A stretch of 64,000 nt of DNA from Streptomyces griseus (GTDB lineage: Bacteria; Actinomycetota; Actinomycetes; Streptomycetales; Streptomycetaceae), in contig NZ_UAVD01000025.1 of NCBI RefSeq assembly GCF_900460065.1, positions 310,001-374,000 of the forward strand, given 5' to 3'. A model generated the notes under the pieces. It was not told the origin of the DNA, searched no databases, and saw only the letters and a list, made by a program, of their open reading frames with translations. This document shows positions 32,545-40,458 of this stretch, one piece after another (the stretch's first letter is position 1; each line of letters opens with the position of its first letter). Position numbers and translations under genes: made by a program.

Positions 32545-35500
32545 ATGCAGATCCGGCTGACCGTCCTCGCGCCGCGCAGCGGCCAGACCCCGGCGCGCAC
32601 CTGCGACGTGCTCGTCACCGCACCCGCCGGAACGGCGCTGGCCGCCGTCGCCTCCCAGCTGGCCTCCGCCGTGGCGGGACCCGAGAGCTCCCAGGGCGGC
32701 GGCGCGATCGTGTTCTTCGCCGGTCGGGAGCGGCTCGACGGGCACCGCGTGGCGCTGGGCGAACCGCCGCTGGTGGACGGCGCGGTCCTCTCGCTCCAGG
32801 TCCCCGGCGACGACGAGGCGACGGACGATCCCGTCCCGGCCCGGCTCCACGTGGTGGCGGGCCCCGACGCGGGCGGCGTGCACCTGCTGCACGGCGGTCA
32901 GATCCGGATCGGCCGCTCCGCCGACGCGGACGTCCCGCTCGACGATCCGGACGTCTCCCGGCTGCACTGCGCGGTGACGGTCTCCGACGACGGCCGGGTC
33001 TCGGTCGTCGATCTCGGGTCGACGAACGGCACCTCGCTGGACGGCGTCGAGGTGCGTGAGCGGCCGGTCCGCCTCGCCCCCGGCGCGCTGCTGCGGCTCG
33101 GCGAGTCCGCCCTCCGCCTCACGACGGGCTCCCGCCCGGCGACGCTCCCCACCGCGCCGGACGGCGAGGGGCACCTGCGGGTGGCCCGCGCGGAGACGGC
33201 GGCGTCCGGCCAGGTCACCGGCGGGTCCCTCCCGGCGCAGACCCCCGGCCCCGGCGGCCGGGGTCACGGCGCACCGGCCTCCCCGCTCCCGGCCTCCGGA
33301 GCCGCCCCGGCGTCCGCCGGGCCCCGGGGCGGCCCCGGAGCCCCGGGTTCCGCCCTCGACGAGGCCTCCTGGCCCGAGGACGCCGAGGACGGGTCCGGCG
33401 CGTATCCGGGACAGGGCGCCCCTGCCCACGGCGAGGAGTTCACCGGCGCCCCGGCGCCCCGGCGCGGCATAGGGGCGTGGGCGAGGCGGCTCAAGGGCGG
33501 CGCGAGGGGCGAGCAGGCGGCGGGCCCGGAGACCGGCGCCGGGCGGCGGGGCGAGGCGTACGACGCCTCCAGCACCCCGGCCGGACCCGACGGCCCGACA
33601 CCTCCCGGATCATCGGCGTACCGGTCGTCGGCGGCCGGATCCGGCGCGTACGGCCCCGGGGCGGGGTCCCCCGACGAGCCGGGCGGCTCCCCGGACCCGT
33701 CCGGTGGCCCGTCGGGGGCCGGGCACCTCGCCTCGCCCGCCTCTCCCGGCTCCCCCTTCTCCGCGCTGCCCAGCGCCCCCGAGGGGACCTGGCCGGATCC
33801 GGCGGCGGTGCTGCTGACCGCGCTGGGCCCCGGGCCCCGGCTCTGGGAGCGCCACCCCGAGCACCCGGAGGCGCTGGTGGTGCGGCTCGGCACGACCGAC
33901 CGGGCCGAGGTGCCCGCCGTGCCGGTGACCGTGGGGCTGCGGGAGGCCGGTTCGCTGGGGCTCGCCGGTCCGCGCGCCCGGCTGGCGGGTCTGGTCCGCG
34001 CGACGGTGGCGCAGCTCGCCGCGCTGCACTCCCCGTTCGACCTGGAGATCGTCCTGGTCTCCACGGACCGCGCCCGCCCGCTGGAGGAGCGGCGGCGGGA
34101 GTGGTCCTGGCTGGGGTGGCTGCCGCATCTGCGCCCGACGCACGGACAGGACTGCCGGCTGCTCCTCGCCTACGAGCGCGAGCAGGCGGAGGCCCGTACG
34201 GCCGAGCTGGTCCGCCGCCTCGACGAGGGCCCGCTGGGTCCCGGCTGGCCGCATCTGGACCGGGCGACGGTGGCCGAGGCCGCCCGCGCCCACACGGGTC
34301 CGCACACGGTGGTCGTCCTGGACGGCGACCCCGGTACGGCGTTCCTGCGCGAGACCACCGCGCGGCTGGCCGGGGCGGGCGCTGCGGCCGGGATCCATCT
34401 GATCTGCCTGGCCGAGACCCCGGCCGCCTCCCCCACCTCCCCGGTGGCGGCGACGTACGAGGCCGCCTGCCGGGCCTCCATCGCCTTCCGGGAGTGCGGG
34501 GCGGTCGCGATGCTCAGCGGAGACGTGGCCACGGCGCTGCGGCTGTTGCGGACGGCGGGCGGCCGGGCGGCGGGGCACGGGACGGTGGCCGCGGTGGACG
34601 CGGTGTCGGCGGCCTGGGCCGAGCGGTTCGCGCGGGCCCTGGCGCCCCTGCGCGAGGAGGGCTCGGCCGCGCTGGCGGGCCGCCCCACGACCGCGGCGCT
34701 GCCGCCGTCCGCCCGGCTGCTGGACGAGCTGGGCCTGGCCCGGGCGACGCCGGCCTCGCTGATGGCCCGCTGGGCGTCCACGGCGGAGGCCCAGCCCGGT
34801 GCCTCGGCGCCCCGGACCGCGGCGGCCCCGGCGCCCCGCCAGGAGCTGGACAGCCCGAACTCCGGGCGCACCCTCAGCGCGGGCCCGCGCGTCGGCCCGC
34901 AGCGCACCGCCGCCTCCTCCCACCGCGACTCCGGCCGTACGCCCTATCCGGCCGCGGGCGCCCCCGATCCGGACCGCACCCCCTACCCGCCGCTGGACGC
35001 CCGCGACTCCGGGCGCACCCCGTACCGGACCCACCGCTCCGACCCGGACCGGACGCCCTATCCCCCGCTGGACGCCCCCGGCTCCGGGCGCACCCCGTAT
35101 CCGGGCTCCCAGCGTGTCGGGCCGGGGCAGGCGTCCGGGGCCGGATCCGGGGAGCGGGCCGACACCACGGCCTCCGGCGGCGGGGCCGCGCCCCCGGCCG
35201 GCGCCGCCCACTCCGGCCGCCCGGTCCTCGTGCTCGGGGCGGGCCCCCGGGGGCCCCTCAGCGTCGATCTCGCCGACGAGGGGCCGCATCTGCTGATCGA
35301 GGGGCCGCCGGGCAGCGGCCGGACCGAGCTGCTCCGGGCCGTCGCCGCCTCGCTGGCCTCCGCCGCCCGGCCCGACCGGCTCGGCATCCTGCTCGTCGAC
35401 GGCGCGGGAGGCGAGCAGGGGGAGCGCTGCGAAGGACTGCTTCCCTGTACGGAGCTGCCGCACGTCTTCACCCACCTCGTGGCGTGCGACCCGGTCCGGA

Positions 35501-36261
35501 TGCGGGAGTTCGCACAGGCCCTGGGCGGCGAGCTGAAGCGGCGCGCCGAGCTGCTCGGCGATCTCGACTTCGCCGCCTGGCACGAGCGGCACGCCCGGCA
35601 GGAGGGCCCGCCGCGCATCGTGGGCCAGCGTCCGCCGAGCGGCGCCGAGCGGCGGGGCGATCTGGACTCCCCGGCCAGCGGCACCCTGCGGTTGCGGCCC
35701 GCCGCCCGGTCGGGGGACCCGGGCCCGTCGCCGCTGCCCCGCCTGGTCGTCCTCGCCGACGACTTCGACGCGCTGGTCGCCCCGTCGCTCGGCAGTCCCG
35801 GCCGGCCGGCCGCCGGTTCGGTGGTGCGGGCGCTGGAGGCGGTGGCCCGGGACGGCGGGCGGCTCGGGGTGCACCTGGTCGCCACCTCCGCGCGCCCGGA
35901 CCGCACCGAGGACACGGAGCTGGCCCGTGGGGCCCGGCTGCGCATCGTGCTGGACGCCCCGGTGCTGCCGCCGTCGCCGGACGAGCCGGCTCCCGGCCGG
36001 GGCCGGCTGGGGCATCCGGACGGCCGGGTGACGCCGTTCCAGGGGGGCCGGGTCACCGGCCGTATCCCGCGTACGGCGACACTGCGGCCCACCGTCGTCC
36101 CGCTGGAGTGGGAGCGGATGGGCGATCCGCCGACCCGGCGACCGGTGCGGGAGTTGGGCAACGGGCCGACCGACCTGGCCCTGCTCGCCAGTGCGCTGGA
36201 GCGCGCGGCCCGCTCGGTGAACGCCGAGCGGCTGCCGGCACTGGTGCCGTTCCCGGCCTGA
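32545..36261 (+). CDS. Large FHA-domain protein with EssC/FtsK-like P-loop domain
   Basis: A 1238-residue cytoplasmic protein. Residues 1-90 resemble a ubiquitin/YukD-like fold (MQIRLTVLAP ... GAVLSLQVPG). An FHA domain (about 97-190) has the pThr-binding signature residues IGRS, SRLHC and DLGSTNGT. A disordered Gly/Pro/Ser region runs to about 415. A degenerate FtsK-like module follows (about 420-770, with GPRARLAGLVRATVAQLAAL). A repeat segment holds five RTPY motifs (about 795-855). The last module has P-loop GPPGSGRTE (about 919), with Arg instead of Lys, and Walker B LVVLADDFDALV. No membrane helix is seen, unlike EssC/EccC. It is divergent from the kinase gene, so it probably reads kinase-generated pThr. 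ATPase activity is doubtful. Confidence 0.8.
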   Translation: MQIRLTVLAPRSGQTPARTCDVLVTAPAGTALAAVASQLASAVAGPESSQGGGAIVFFAGRERLDGHRVALGEPPLVDGAVLSLQVPGDDEATDDPVPARLHVVAGPDAGGVHLLHGGQIRIGRSADADVPLDDPDVSRLHCAVTVSDDGRVSVVDLGSTNGTSLDGVEVRERPVRLAPGALLRLGESALRLTTGSRPATLPTAPDGEGHLRVARAETAASGQVTGGSLPAQTPGPGGRGHGAPASPLPASGAAPASAGPRGGPGAPGSALDEASWPEDAEDGSGAYPGQGAPAHGEEFTGAPAPRRGIGAWARRLKGGARGEQAAGPETGAGRRGEAYDASSTPAGPDGPTPPGSSAYRSSAAGSGAYGPGAGSPDEPGGSPDPSGGPSGAGHLASPASPGSPFSALPSAPEGTWPDPAAVLLTALGPGPRLWERHPEHPEALVVRLGTTDRAEVPAVPVTVGLREAGSLGLAGPRARLAGLVRATVAQLAALHSPFDLEIVLVSTDRARPLEERRREWSWLGWLPHLRPTHGQDCRLLLAYEREQAEARTAELVRRLDEGPLGPGWPHLDRATVAEAARAHTGPHTVVVLDGDPGTAFLRETTARLAGAGAAAGIHLICLAETPAASPTSPVAATYEAACRASIAFRECGAVAMLSGDVATALRLLRTAGGRAAGHGTVAAVDAVSAAWAERFARALAPLREEGSAALAGRPTTAALPPSARLLDELGLARATPASLMARWASTAEAQPGASAPRTAAAPAPRQELDSPNSGRTLSAGPRVGPQRTAASSHRDSGRTPYPAAGAPDPDRTPYPPLDARDSGRTPYRTHRSDPDRTPYPPLDAPGSGRTPYPGSQRVGPGQASGAGSGERADTTASGGGAAPPAGAAHSGRPVLVLGAGPRGPLSVDLADEGPHLLIEGPPGSGRTELLRAVAASLASAARPDRLGILLVDGAGGEQGERCEGLLPCTELPHVFTHLVACDPVRMREFAQALGGELKRRAELLGDLDFAAWHERHARQEGPPRIVGQRPPSGAERRGDLDSPASGTLRLRPAARSGDPGPSPLPRLVVLADDFDALVAPSLGSPGRPAAGSVVRALEAVARDGGRLGVHLVATSARPDRTEDTELARGARLRIVLDAPVLPPSPDEPAPGRGRLGHPDGRVTPFQGGRVTGRIPRTATLRPTVVPLEWERMGDPPTRRPVRELGNGPTDLALLASALERAARSVNAERLPALVPFPA

Positions 36262-36573
36262 CGCGACCCCCGGCGCGACCACCCGCACGCTCGCTGGGGC
36301 GGCCACCCGCTCGGTCGCTCGCACGGCCTCCGCGCGGTCGCTCGCACAGCCGTCCCCGCCGCCCGGCCCGGCCGTGTTTCGTCGCGCTCCTCCCCCTGCC
36401 CCGGCAGGCTTCCGACATGCCCTGACATGACGTCACGAGGCGATCACGATCGGCCTGTTGGGACCTGCGGCGGTATTGCGGGGCCCGTTCGCCCGGCGTA
36501 GGACTGTGCGCACGGACGACGTAGTCCGGGCATGCGGACATGGCCGGACGCGTACAGAAGAGACGGGGCAGGA
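36262..36573. other. 312-bp intergenic region upstream of the sugar ABC operon
   Basis: No gene. The first part holds two copies of CGGTCGCTCGCAC about 23 bp apart (near 36311-36350), of unknown meaning. The second part holds the predicted promoter at 36477-36505. Confidence 0.5.
36477..36505 (+). promoter_or_regulatory. Predicted promoter of the sugar ABC operon
   Basis: TTGCGG (36477-36482), a 17-bp spacer and TAGGAC (36500-36505) fit the streptomycete housekeeping pattern. Transcription would start near 36512, leaving a leader of about 60 nt. No DasR-type or LacI-type operator palindrome was recognised nearby. Confidence 0.45.
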
Positions 36574-37938
36574 ATGCGCACAACCTTCTCGATACGCAGG
36601 GCCGCGGTCGTGTTCACGGCGGTCGGCGCTCTGGCGCTCACCGCCTGCGGAGGCGACGGTGACGGCAAGAAAGAAACGGACGACGGCTCCGCCAAGGGCA
36701 CGGACAGCGCGTCCACGGTGGAGCTGCCGAAGCTGGACGGGGAAACTGTCTCCGTCGCCGCGGTCTGGACCGGACCCGAGCAGGAGAACTTCACCAAGGT
36801 GCTGGACGAGTTCGAGAAGCGTACGGGCGCGAGCGTGACCTTCGTCCCGGCGCAGGACCCCATCATCAACTTCCTGGGTACCAAGATCGCGGGCAAGCAG
36901 CCGCCGGACGTGGCGATGATCCCGCAGGTCGGCGCGATCCAGCAGGCCGCCGCGAAGAAGTGGGCCAAGCCGGTCGGAGCCGAGGCGAAGGCCCAGCTCG
37001 ACAAGAACTACGCGAAGGTCTGGCAGGACCTCGGCGCGGTGGACGGCACCCAGTACGGCGTGTACTTCAAGGCCGCCAACAAGTCCCTGATCTGGTACAA
37101 CGCCGCCGCGTTCGACAACGCGGGAGCGAGCGAGCCGAAGACCTGGAAGGACTTCCTGACGACCGCGGAGACCGTTTCCGCCTCCGGCGTCACGCCGGTC
37201 TCGGTGGGCGGCGCGGACGGCTGGACCCTGACGGACTGGTTCGAGAACGTCTACCTCTCCCAGGCGGGGCCGGAGAAGTACGACCAGCTGGCCAAGCACG
37301 AGATCCCGTGGACCGACCCGTCCGTCACGGACGCGCTGACCACGCTGGCCGGGCTGTGGGGGAAGCCGGAGCTGATCGCGGGCGGCGCGGACGGGGCGCT
37401 CCAGACGGAGTTCCCGGCCTCGGTGACCCAGACGTTCACCGGGGGCGACCAGCCCAAGGGCGCGATGGTCTTCGAGGGCGACTTCGTCTCCATCAACATC
37501 GCGCAGACCGAGGCGAAGATCGGCACGGACGCCAAGGTGTTCCCGTTCCCGGCGGTCGGCGCGGACTCCCCGGTGGTGACCGGCGGCGACGCGGCGGTGG
37601 CGCTGAAGGACACCAAGGGCGCGCAGGCGCTGCTGACCTGGCTGGCGTCCTCCGACGCGGCGGAGATCTGGGCGAAGGCGGGCGGGTTCATCTCCCCGAA
37701 CAAGGGCCTGGACCTGAAGGCGTACCCGAACGACGTGCAGCGCACGATGGCCCAGGCGCTGATCGACGCCGGTGACGACGTCCGGTTCGACATGTCCGAC
37801 CAGGCCCCGCAGTCGTTCGGCGGGACGCCCGGTAAGGGCGAGTGGAAGATCCTCCAGGACTTCCTGAAGAACCCGAAGGACATCGCGGGGACCCAGAAAC
37901 AGCTGGAGTCCGAAGCGGCCAAGGCGTACAAGAGCTGA
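36574..37938 (+). CDS. Carbohydrate-type ABC transporter substrate-binding lipoprotein
   Basis: A 454-residue binding protein; the ATG at 36574 follows GGGGCAGGA. The signal peptide ends in the lipobox LTAC, followed by a charged linker. The mature part is a family-1 solute-binding fold: VAAVWTGPEQENFTKVLDEF, then DVAMIPQVGAIQQAAAKKW, and GGDAAVALKDTKGAQALLTW near the C-terminus. It is followed at 4 bp by the permease gene. The family imports oligosaccharides and related compounds; the ligand is unknown. No ATPase gene is in the operon, so a shared ATPase such as MsiK, known to serve several streptomycete sugar importers, is likely. Confidence 0.92.
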   Translation: MRTTFSIRRAAVVFTAVGALALTACGGDGDGKKETDDGSAKGTDSASTVELPKLDGETVSVAAVWTGPEQENFTKVLDEFEKRTGASVTFVPAQDPIINFLGTKIAGKQPPDVAMIPQVGAIQQAAAKKWAKPVGAEAKAQLDKNYAKVWQDLGAVDGTQYGVYFKAANKSLIWYNAAAFDNAGASEPKTWKDFLTTAETVSASGVTPVSVGGADGWTLTDWFENVYLSQAGPEKYDQLAKHEIPWTDPSVTDALTTLAGLWGKPELIAGGADGALQTEFPASVTQTFTGGDQPKGAMVFEGDFVSINIAQTEAKIGTDAKVFPFPAVGADSPVVTGGDAAVALKDTKGAQALLTWLASSDAAEIWAKAGGFISPNKGLDLKAYPNDVQRTMAQALIDAGDDVRFDMSDQAPQSFGGTPGKGEWKILQDFLKNPKDIAGTQKQLESEAAKAYKS

Positions 37939-37942
37939 CGCC

Positions 37943-39331
37943 GTGACGACAGCGACCGCGGGGGGCGCCGGTGCGGCGCCCCCCGCCGACGACACGCATC
38001 CCCGTCCGTCCCCTCCCCCGGACCCGAAGCGGTCCCGCCGGAGCGTGACCGGCACCCGCAGGGTCATCGCGGCGGCGTTCCTGCTGCCCGCGCTGGTGCT
38101 GCTCGGCGCGCTGGTCGTCTATCCGATCGGGTACTCGGTCTACCGGTCGTTCTTCGACCAGGCCGGAACGGGCTTCGCCGGGATCGACAACTACAAGGCG
38201 CTGTTCACCGACGCCACCATCGTCACGGCGGTGAAGAACAACGCGATCTGGGTGGTCCTCGCGCCGACGGTCGCCACCGCGCTCGGGCTGATCTTCGCGG
38301 TGCTGACCGAACGGATCCGCTGGGGCACCGCGTTCAAGCTGATCGTCTTCATGCCGATGGCGATCTCGATGCTGGCGGCCGGCATCATCTTCCGGCTGGT
38401 GTACGACCAGGCCCCCGAGCGGGGTGTGGCCAACGCGGTGGCGGTGGGCGTGCACGACACGTTCAACCAGTCGTCCGTCTTCCCGAAGGCGCGCCCCCTG
38501 CCGGTGCACCCGCTGGAGAAGGGTGCGGGCGGAACGTTCGTGTCCAAGGAGCCGATCCGGGCGGGCCAGCCGCTGCGGGTGCCGCTGGTGGGCGTGGCTC
38601 CGGCGAGGATGCCGGACGACGCGAAGCCCGCCGAGGGCGCGCCGGCGGCCTCCGGGGAGGCGATCTCCGGCACGGCCTGGCTCGACTTCACCCGGGGCGG
38701 CGGCGGGAAGCCGAATGTCGTCGACCCGAAGGAGCTGGGCCTGAAGGGCCTGGAGGTCGAGGCGGTGAAGGACGGGAAGGTCGTCGCCACGGCCACGGCC
38801 GGAGCGGACGGCGTCTTCACCCTGCCGGCCTCGGCGGACGGCGCCCAACTACGGCTGCCCGCGGACAACTTCCGCGAGCCGTACAACGGCGTCGACTGGC
38901 TCGGCCCGTCCCTCGTGACGCCCGGGATCATCGGCAGTTACGTGTGGATGTGGGCCGGGTTCGCGATGGTGCTGATCGCGGCGGGCCTGGCCGGTCTGCC
39001 GCGTGAGCTGCTGGAGGCGGCCCGGGTGGACGGCGCCAACGAGTGGCAGGTGTTCCGCCGGATCACGGTGCCGATGCTCGCGCCGGTGCTGGCGGTGGTC
39101 CTGGTGACGCTGATGATCAACGTGCTGAAGGTCTTCGACCTGGTGTTCATCATCGCGCCGGGCTCCTCGCAGGACGACGCGAACGTGCTGGCGCTCCAGC
39201 TGTACAGATCGTCGTTCGGCACGGACGCGGACCTGGGGATCGGAAGCGCGATCGCGGTGCTCCTGCTGCTGCTGGTGATCCCGGTGATGCTGTTCAACAT
39301 CCGGCGGATCCGGAAGGAGGGGCGCCGATGA
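37943..39331 (+). CDS. Carbohydrate-type ABC permease with large extracytoplasmic insertion
   Basis: A 462-residue MalF-type permease, GTG start 4 bp after the binding-protein stop. Membrane helices at about 40-60, 95-115, 130-152, then about 325-350, 385-405 and 435-455. The EAA loop is ELLEAARVDGANEWQVFRRI. Between about residues 155 and 315 lies an extra hydrophilic segment with a beta-rich, Ig/transthyretin-like look (VEAVKDGKVVATATAGADGV, then FTLPASADGAQLRLP). Most sugar permeases have only a short loop there; E. coli MalF has a comparable P2 domain that contacts the binding protein. The start of the next gene overlaps the stop (ATGA). Confidence 0.92.
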   Translation: MTTATAGGAGAAPPADDTHPRPSPPPDPKRSRRSVTGTRRVIAAAFLLPALVLLGALVVYPIGYSVYRSFFDQAGTGFAGIDNYKALFTDATIVTAVKNNAIWVVLAPTVATALGLIFAVLTERIRWGTAFKLIVFMPMAISMLAAGIIFRLVYDQAPERGVANAVAVGVHDTFNQSSVFPKARPLPVHPLEKGAGGTFVSKEPIRAGQPLRVPLVGVAPARMPDDAKPAEGAPAASGEAISGTAWLDFTRGGGGKPNVVDPKELGLKGLEVEAVKDGKVVATATAGADGVFTLPASADGAQLRLPADNFREPYNGVDWLGPSLVTPGIIGSYVWMWAGFAMVLIAAGLAGLPRELLEAARVDGANEWQVFRRITVPMLAPVLAVVLVTLMINVLKVFDLVFIIAPGSSQDDANVLALQLYRSSFGTDADLGIGSAIAVLLLLLVIPVMLFNIRRIRKEGRR

Positions 39332-40269
39332 GCAGCGCACCGGAAGTGAACACCGCGCGTATCGGCCGGCAGAAGGCGGTCTCCCGGCAGGCCGGAGCCC
39401 CCGAAGCGCCCAGGGCCCGGCAGTCCCTCGGCGCCCGGATCGCCGCCCGCGCCGGCGGTGGGGTGATGCGGGTCTTCCTGGTCCTGGTCGCCCTGTTCTG
39501 GCTGATGCCCACGATCGGCCTGCTGCTGTCCTCGCTGCGCGGGCCCCAGGACATCGCGGCGACCGGCTGGTGGAAGGTCTTCACCGCCCCGTCGGAGCTG
39601 ACCTTCGACAACTACCAGCGGCTGCTGGACAATTCGACGATCACCGGCTCGCTCGTCAGCACGATCATGATCACCGTGCCCTCCACGGTGCTGGTGGTGG
39701 TGATCGGCTCGCTGGCCGGGTACGCCTTCGCCTGGATGGAGTTCCCCGGCCGCGACTGGTGGTTCCTGCTGGTCGTCGGTCTGCTGGTGGTGCCGGTTCA
39801 GGTCGCGCTGATCCCGGTCTCCGAACTGTTCGGCACCATCGGGATCTTCGAGACGACGCTGGGAGTGGTGCTGTTCCACACGGCGTTCGGCCTGCCGTTC
39901 GCGATCTTCCTGCTGCGGAACTTCTTCGCGGAGATCCCCCGTGAGCTCCTGGAGGCCGCCCGGCTCGACGGGGCGGGCGAGATCCGGCTGTTCACCCGGG
40001 TCGTGATGCCGCTGGGCGGTCCGGCGATCGCCTCGCTCGGGATCTTCCAGTTCCTGTGGGTGTGGAACGACATGCTGGTCGCGCTGATCTTCGCGGACTC
40101 GGAGTCGCCGCCGATCACCGTGGCGCTCCAGCAGCAGGTACGCCAGTTCGGCAACAACATCGACGTGCTGGCGCCCGGCGCGTTCGTGTCGATGGTGATC
40201 CCGCTGGCGGTGTTCTTCGCCTTCCAGCGGCAGTTCGTCTCCGGAGTGATGGCGGGCGCCGTCAAGTAG
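39328..40269 (+). CDS. Carbohydrate-type ABC permease (MalG type)
   Basis: A 313-residue permease with six membrane helices and EAA loop ELLEAARLDGAGEIRLFTRV. The N-terminal about 45 residues are hydrophilic. The ATG overlaps the stop of the first permease gene. It forms the translocation pore with the 37943-39331 product. A strong hairpin about 50 bp downstream closes the three-gene operon. Confidence 0.93.
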   Translation: MSSAPEVNTARIGRQKAVSRQAGAPEAPRARQSLGARIAARAGGGVMRVFLVLVALFWLMPTIGLLLSSLRGPQDIAATGWWKVFTAPSELTFDNYQRLLDNSTITGSLVSTIMITVPSTVLVVVIGSLAGYAFAWMEFPGRDWWFLLVVGLLVVPVQVALIPVSELFGTIGIFETTLGVVLFHTAFGLPFAIFLLRNFFAEIPRELLEAARLDGAGEIRLFTRVVMPLGGPAIASLGIFQFLWVWNDMLVALIFADSESPPITVALQQQVRQFGNNIDVLAPGAFVSMVIPLAVFFAFQRQFVSGVMAGAVK

Positions 40270-40320
40270 CGCCCGCCACAAGGCCGTACGTCCTCGAAGG
40301 CGCACGGCTGTACGTCAACC

Positions 40321-40356
40321 CGAAGCGGCCCGGTTCCCCGGAACCGGGCCGCTTCG
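40321..40356 (+). terminator. Hairpin terminator of the sugar ABC operon
   Basis: A perfect 16-bp stem, CGAAGCGGCCCGGTTC with GAACCGGGCCGCTTCG, and a CCCG loop, 51 bp past the last permease stop. Confidence 0.82.
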
Positions 40357-40458
40357 CCGTCTCCGTCCCCCGATTGCCGCGTCCGGCGTAACCCTGTCAT
40401 TCCATCCGACGTTTGCGGTCTGCCTGGTTCCCGCGAACGATCGACCCATGGATGTGTA

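Noticed and set aside
36433..38067. 544-residue minus-strand frame across the sugar ABC genes
   Set aside because: It is antisense to the clear binding-protein gene and has no domain or ribosome site.
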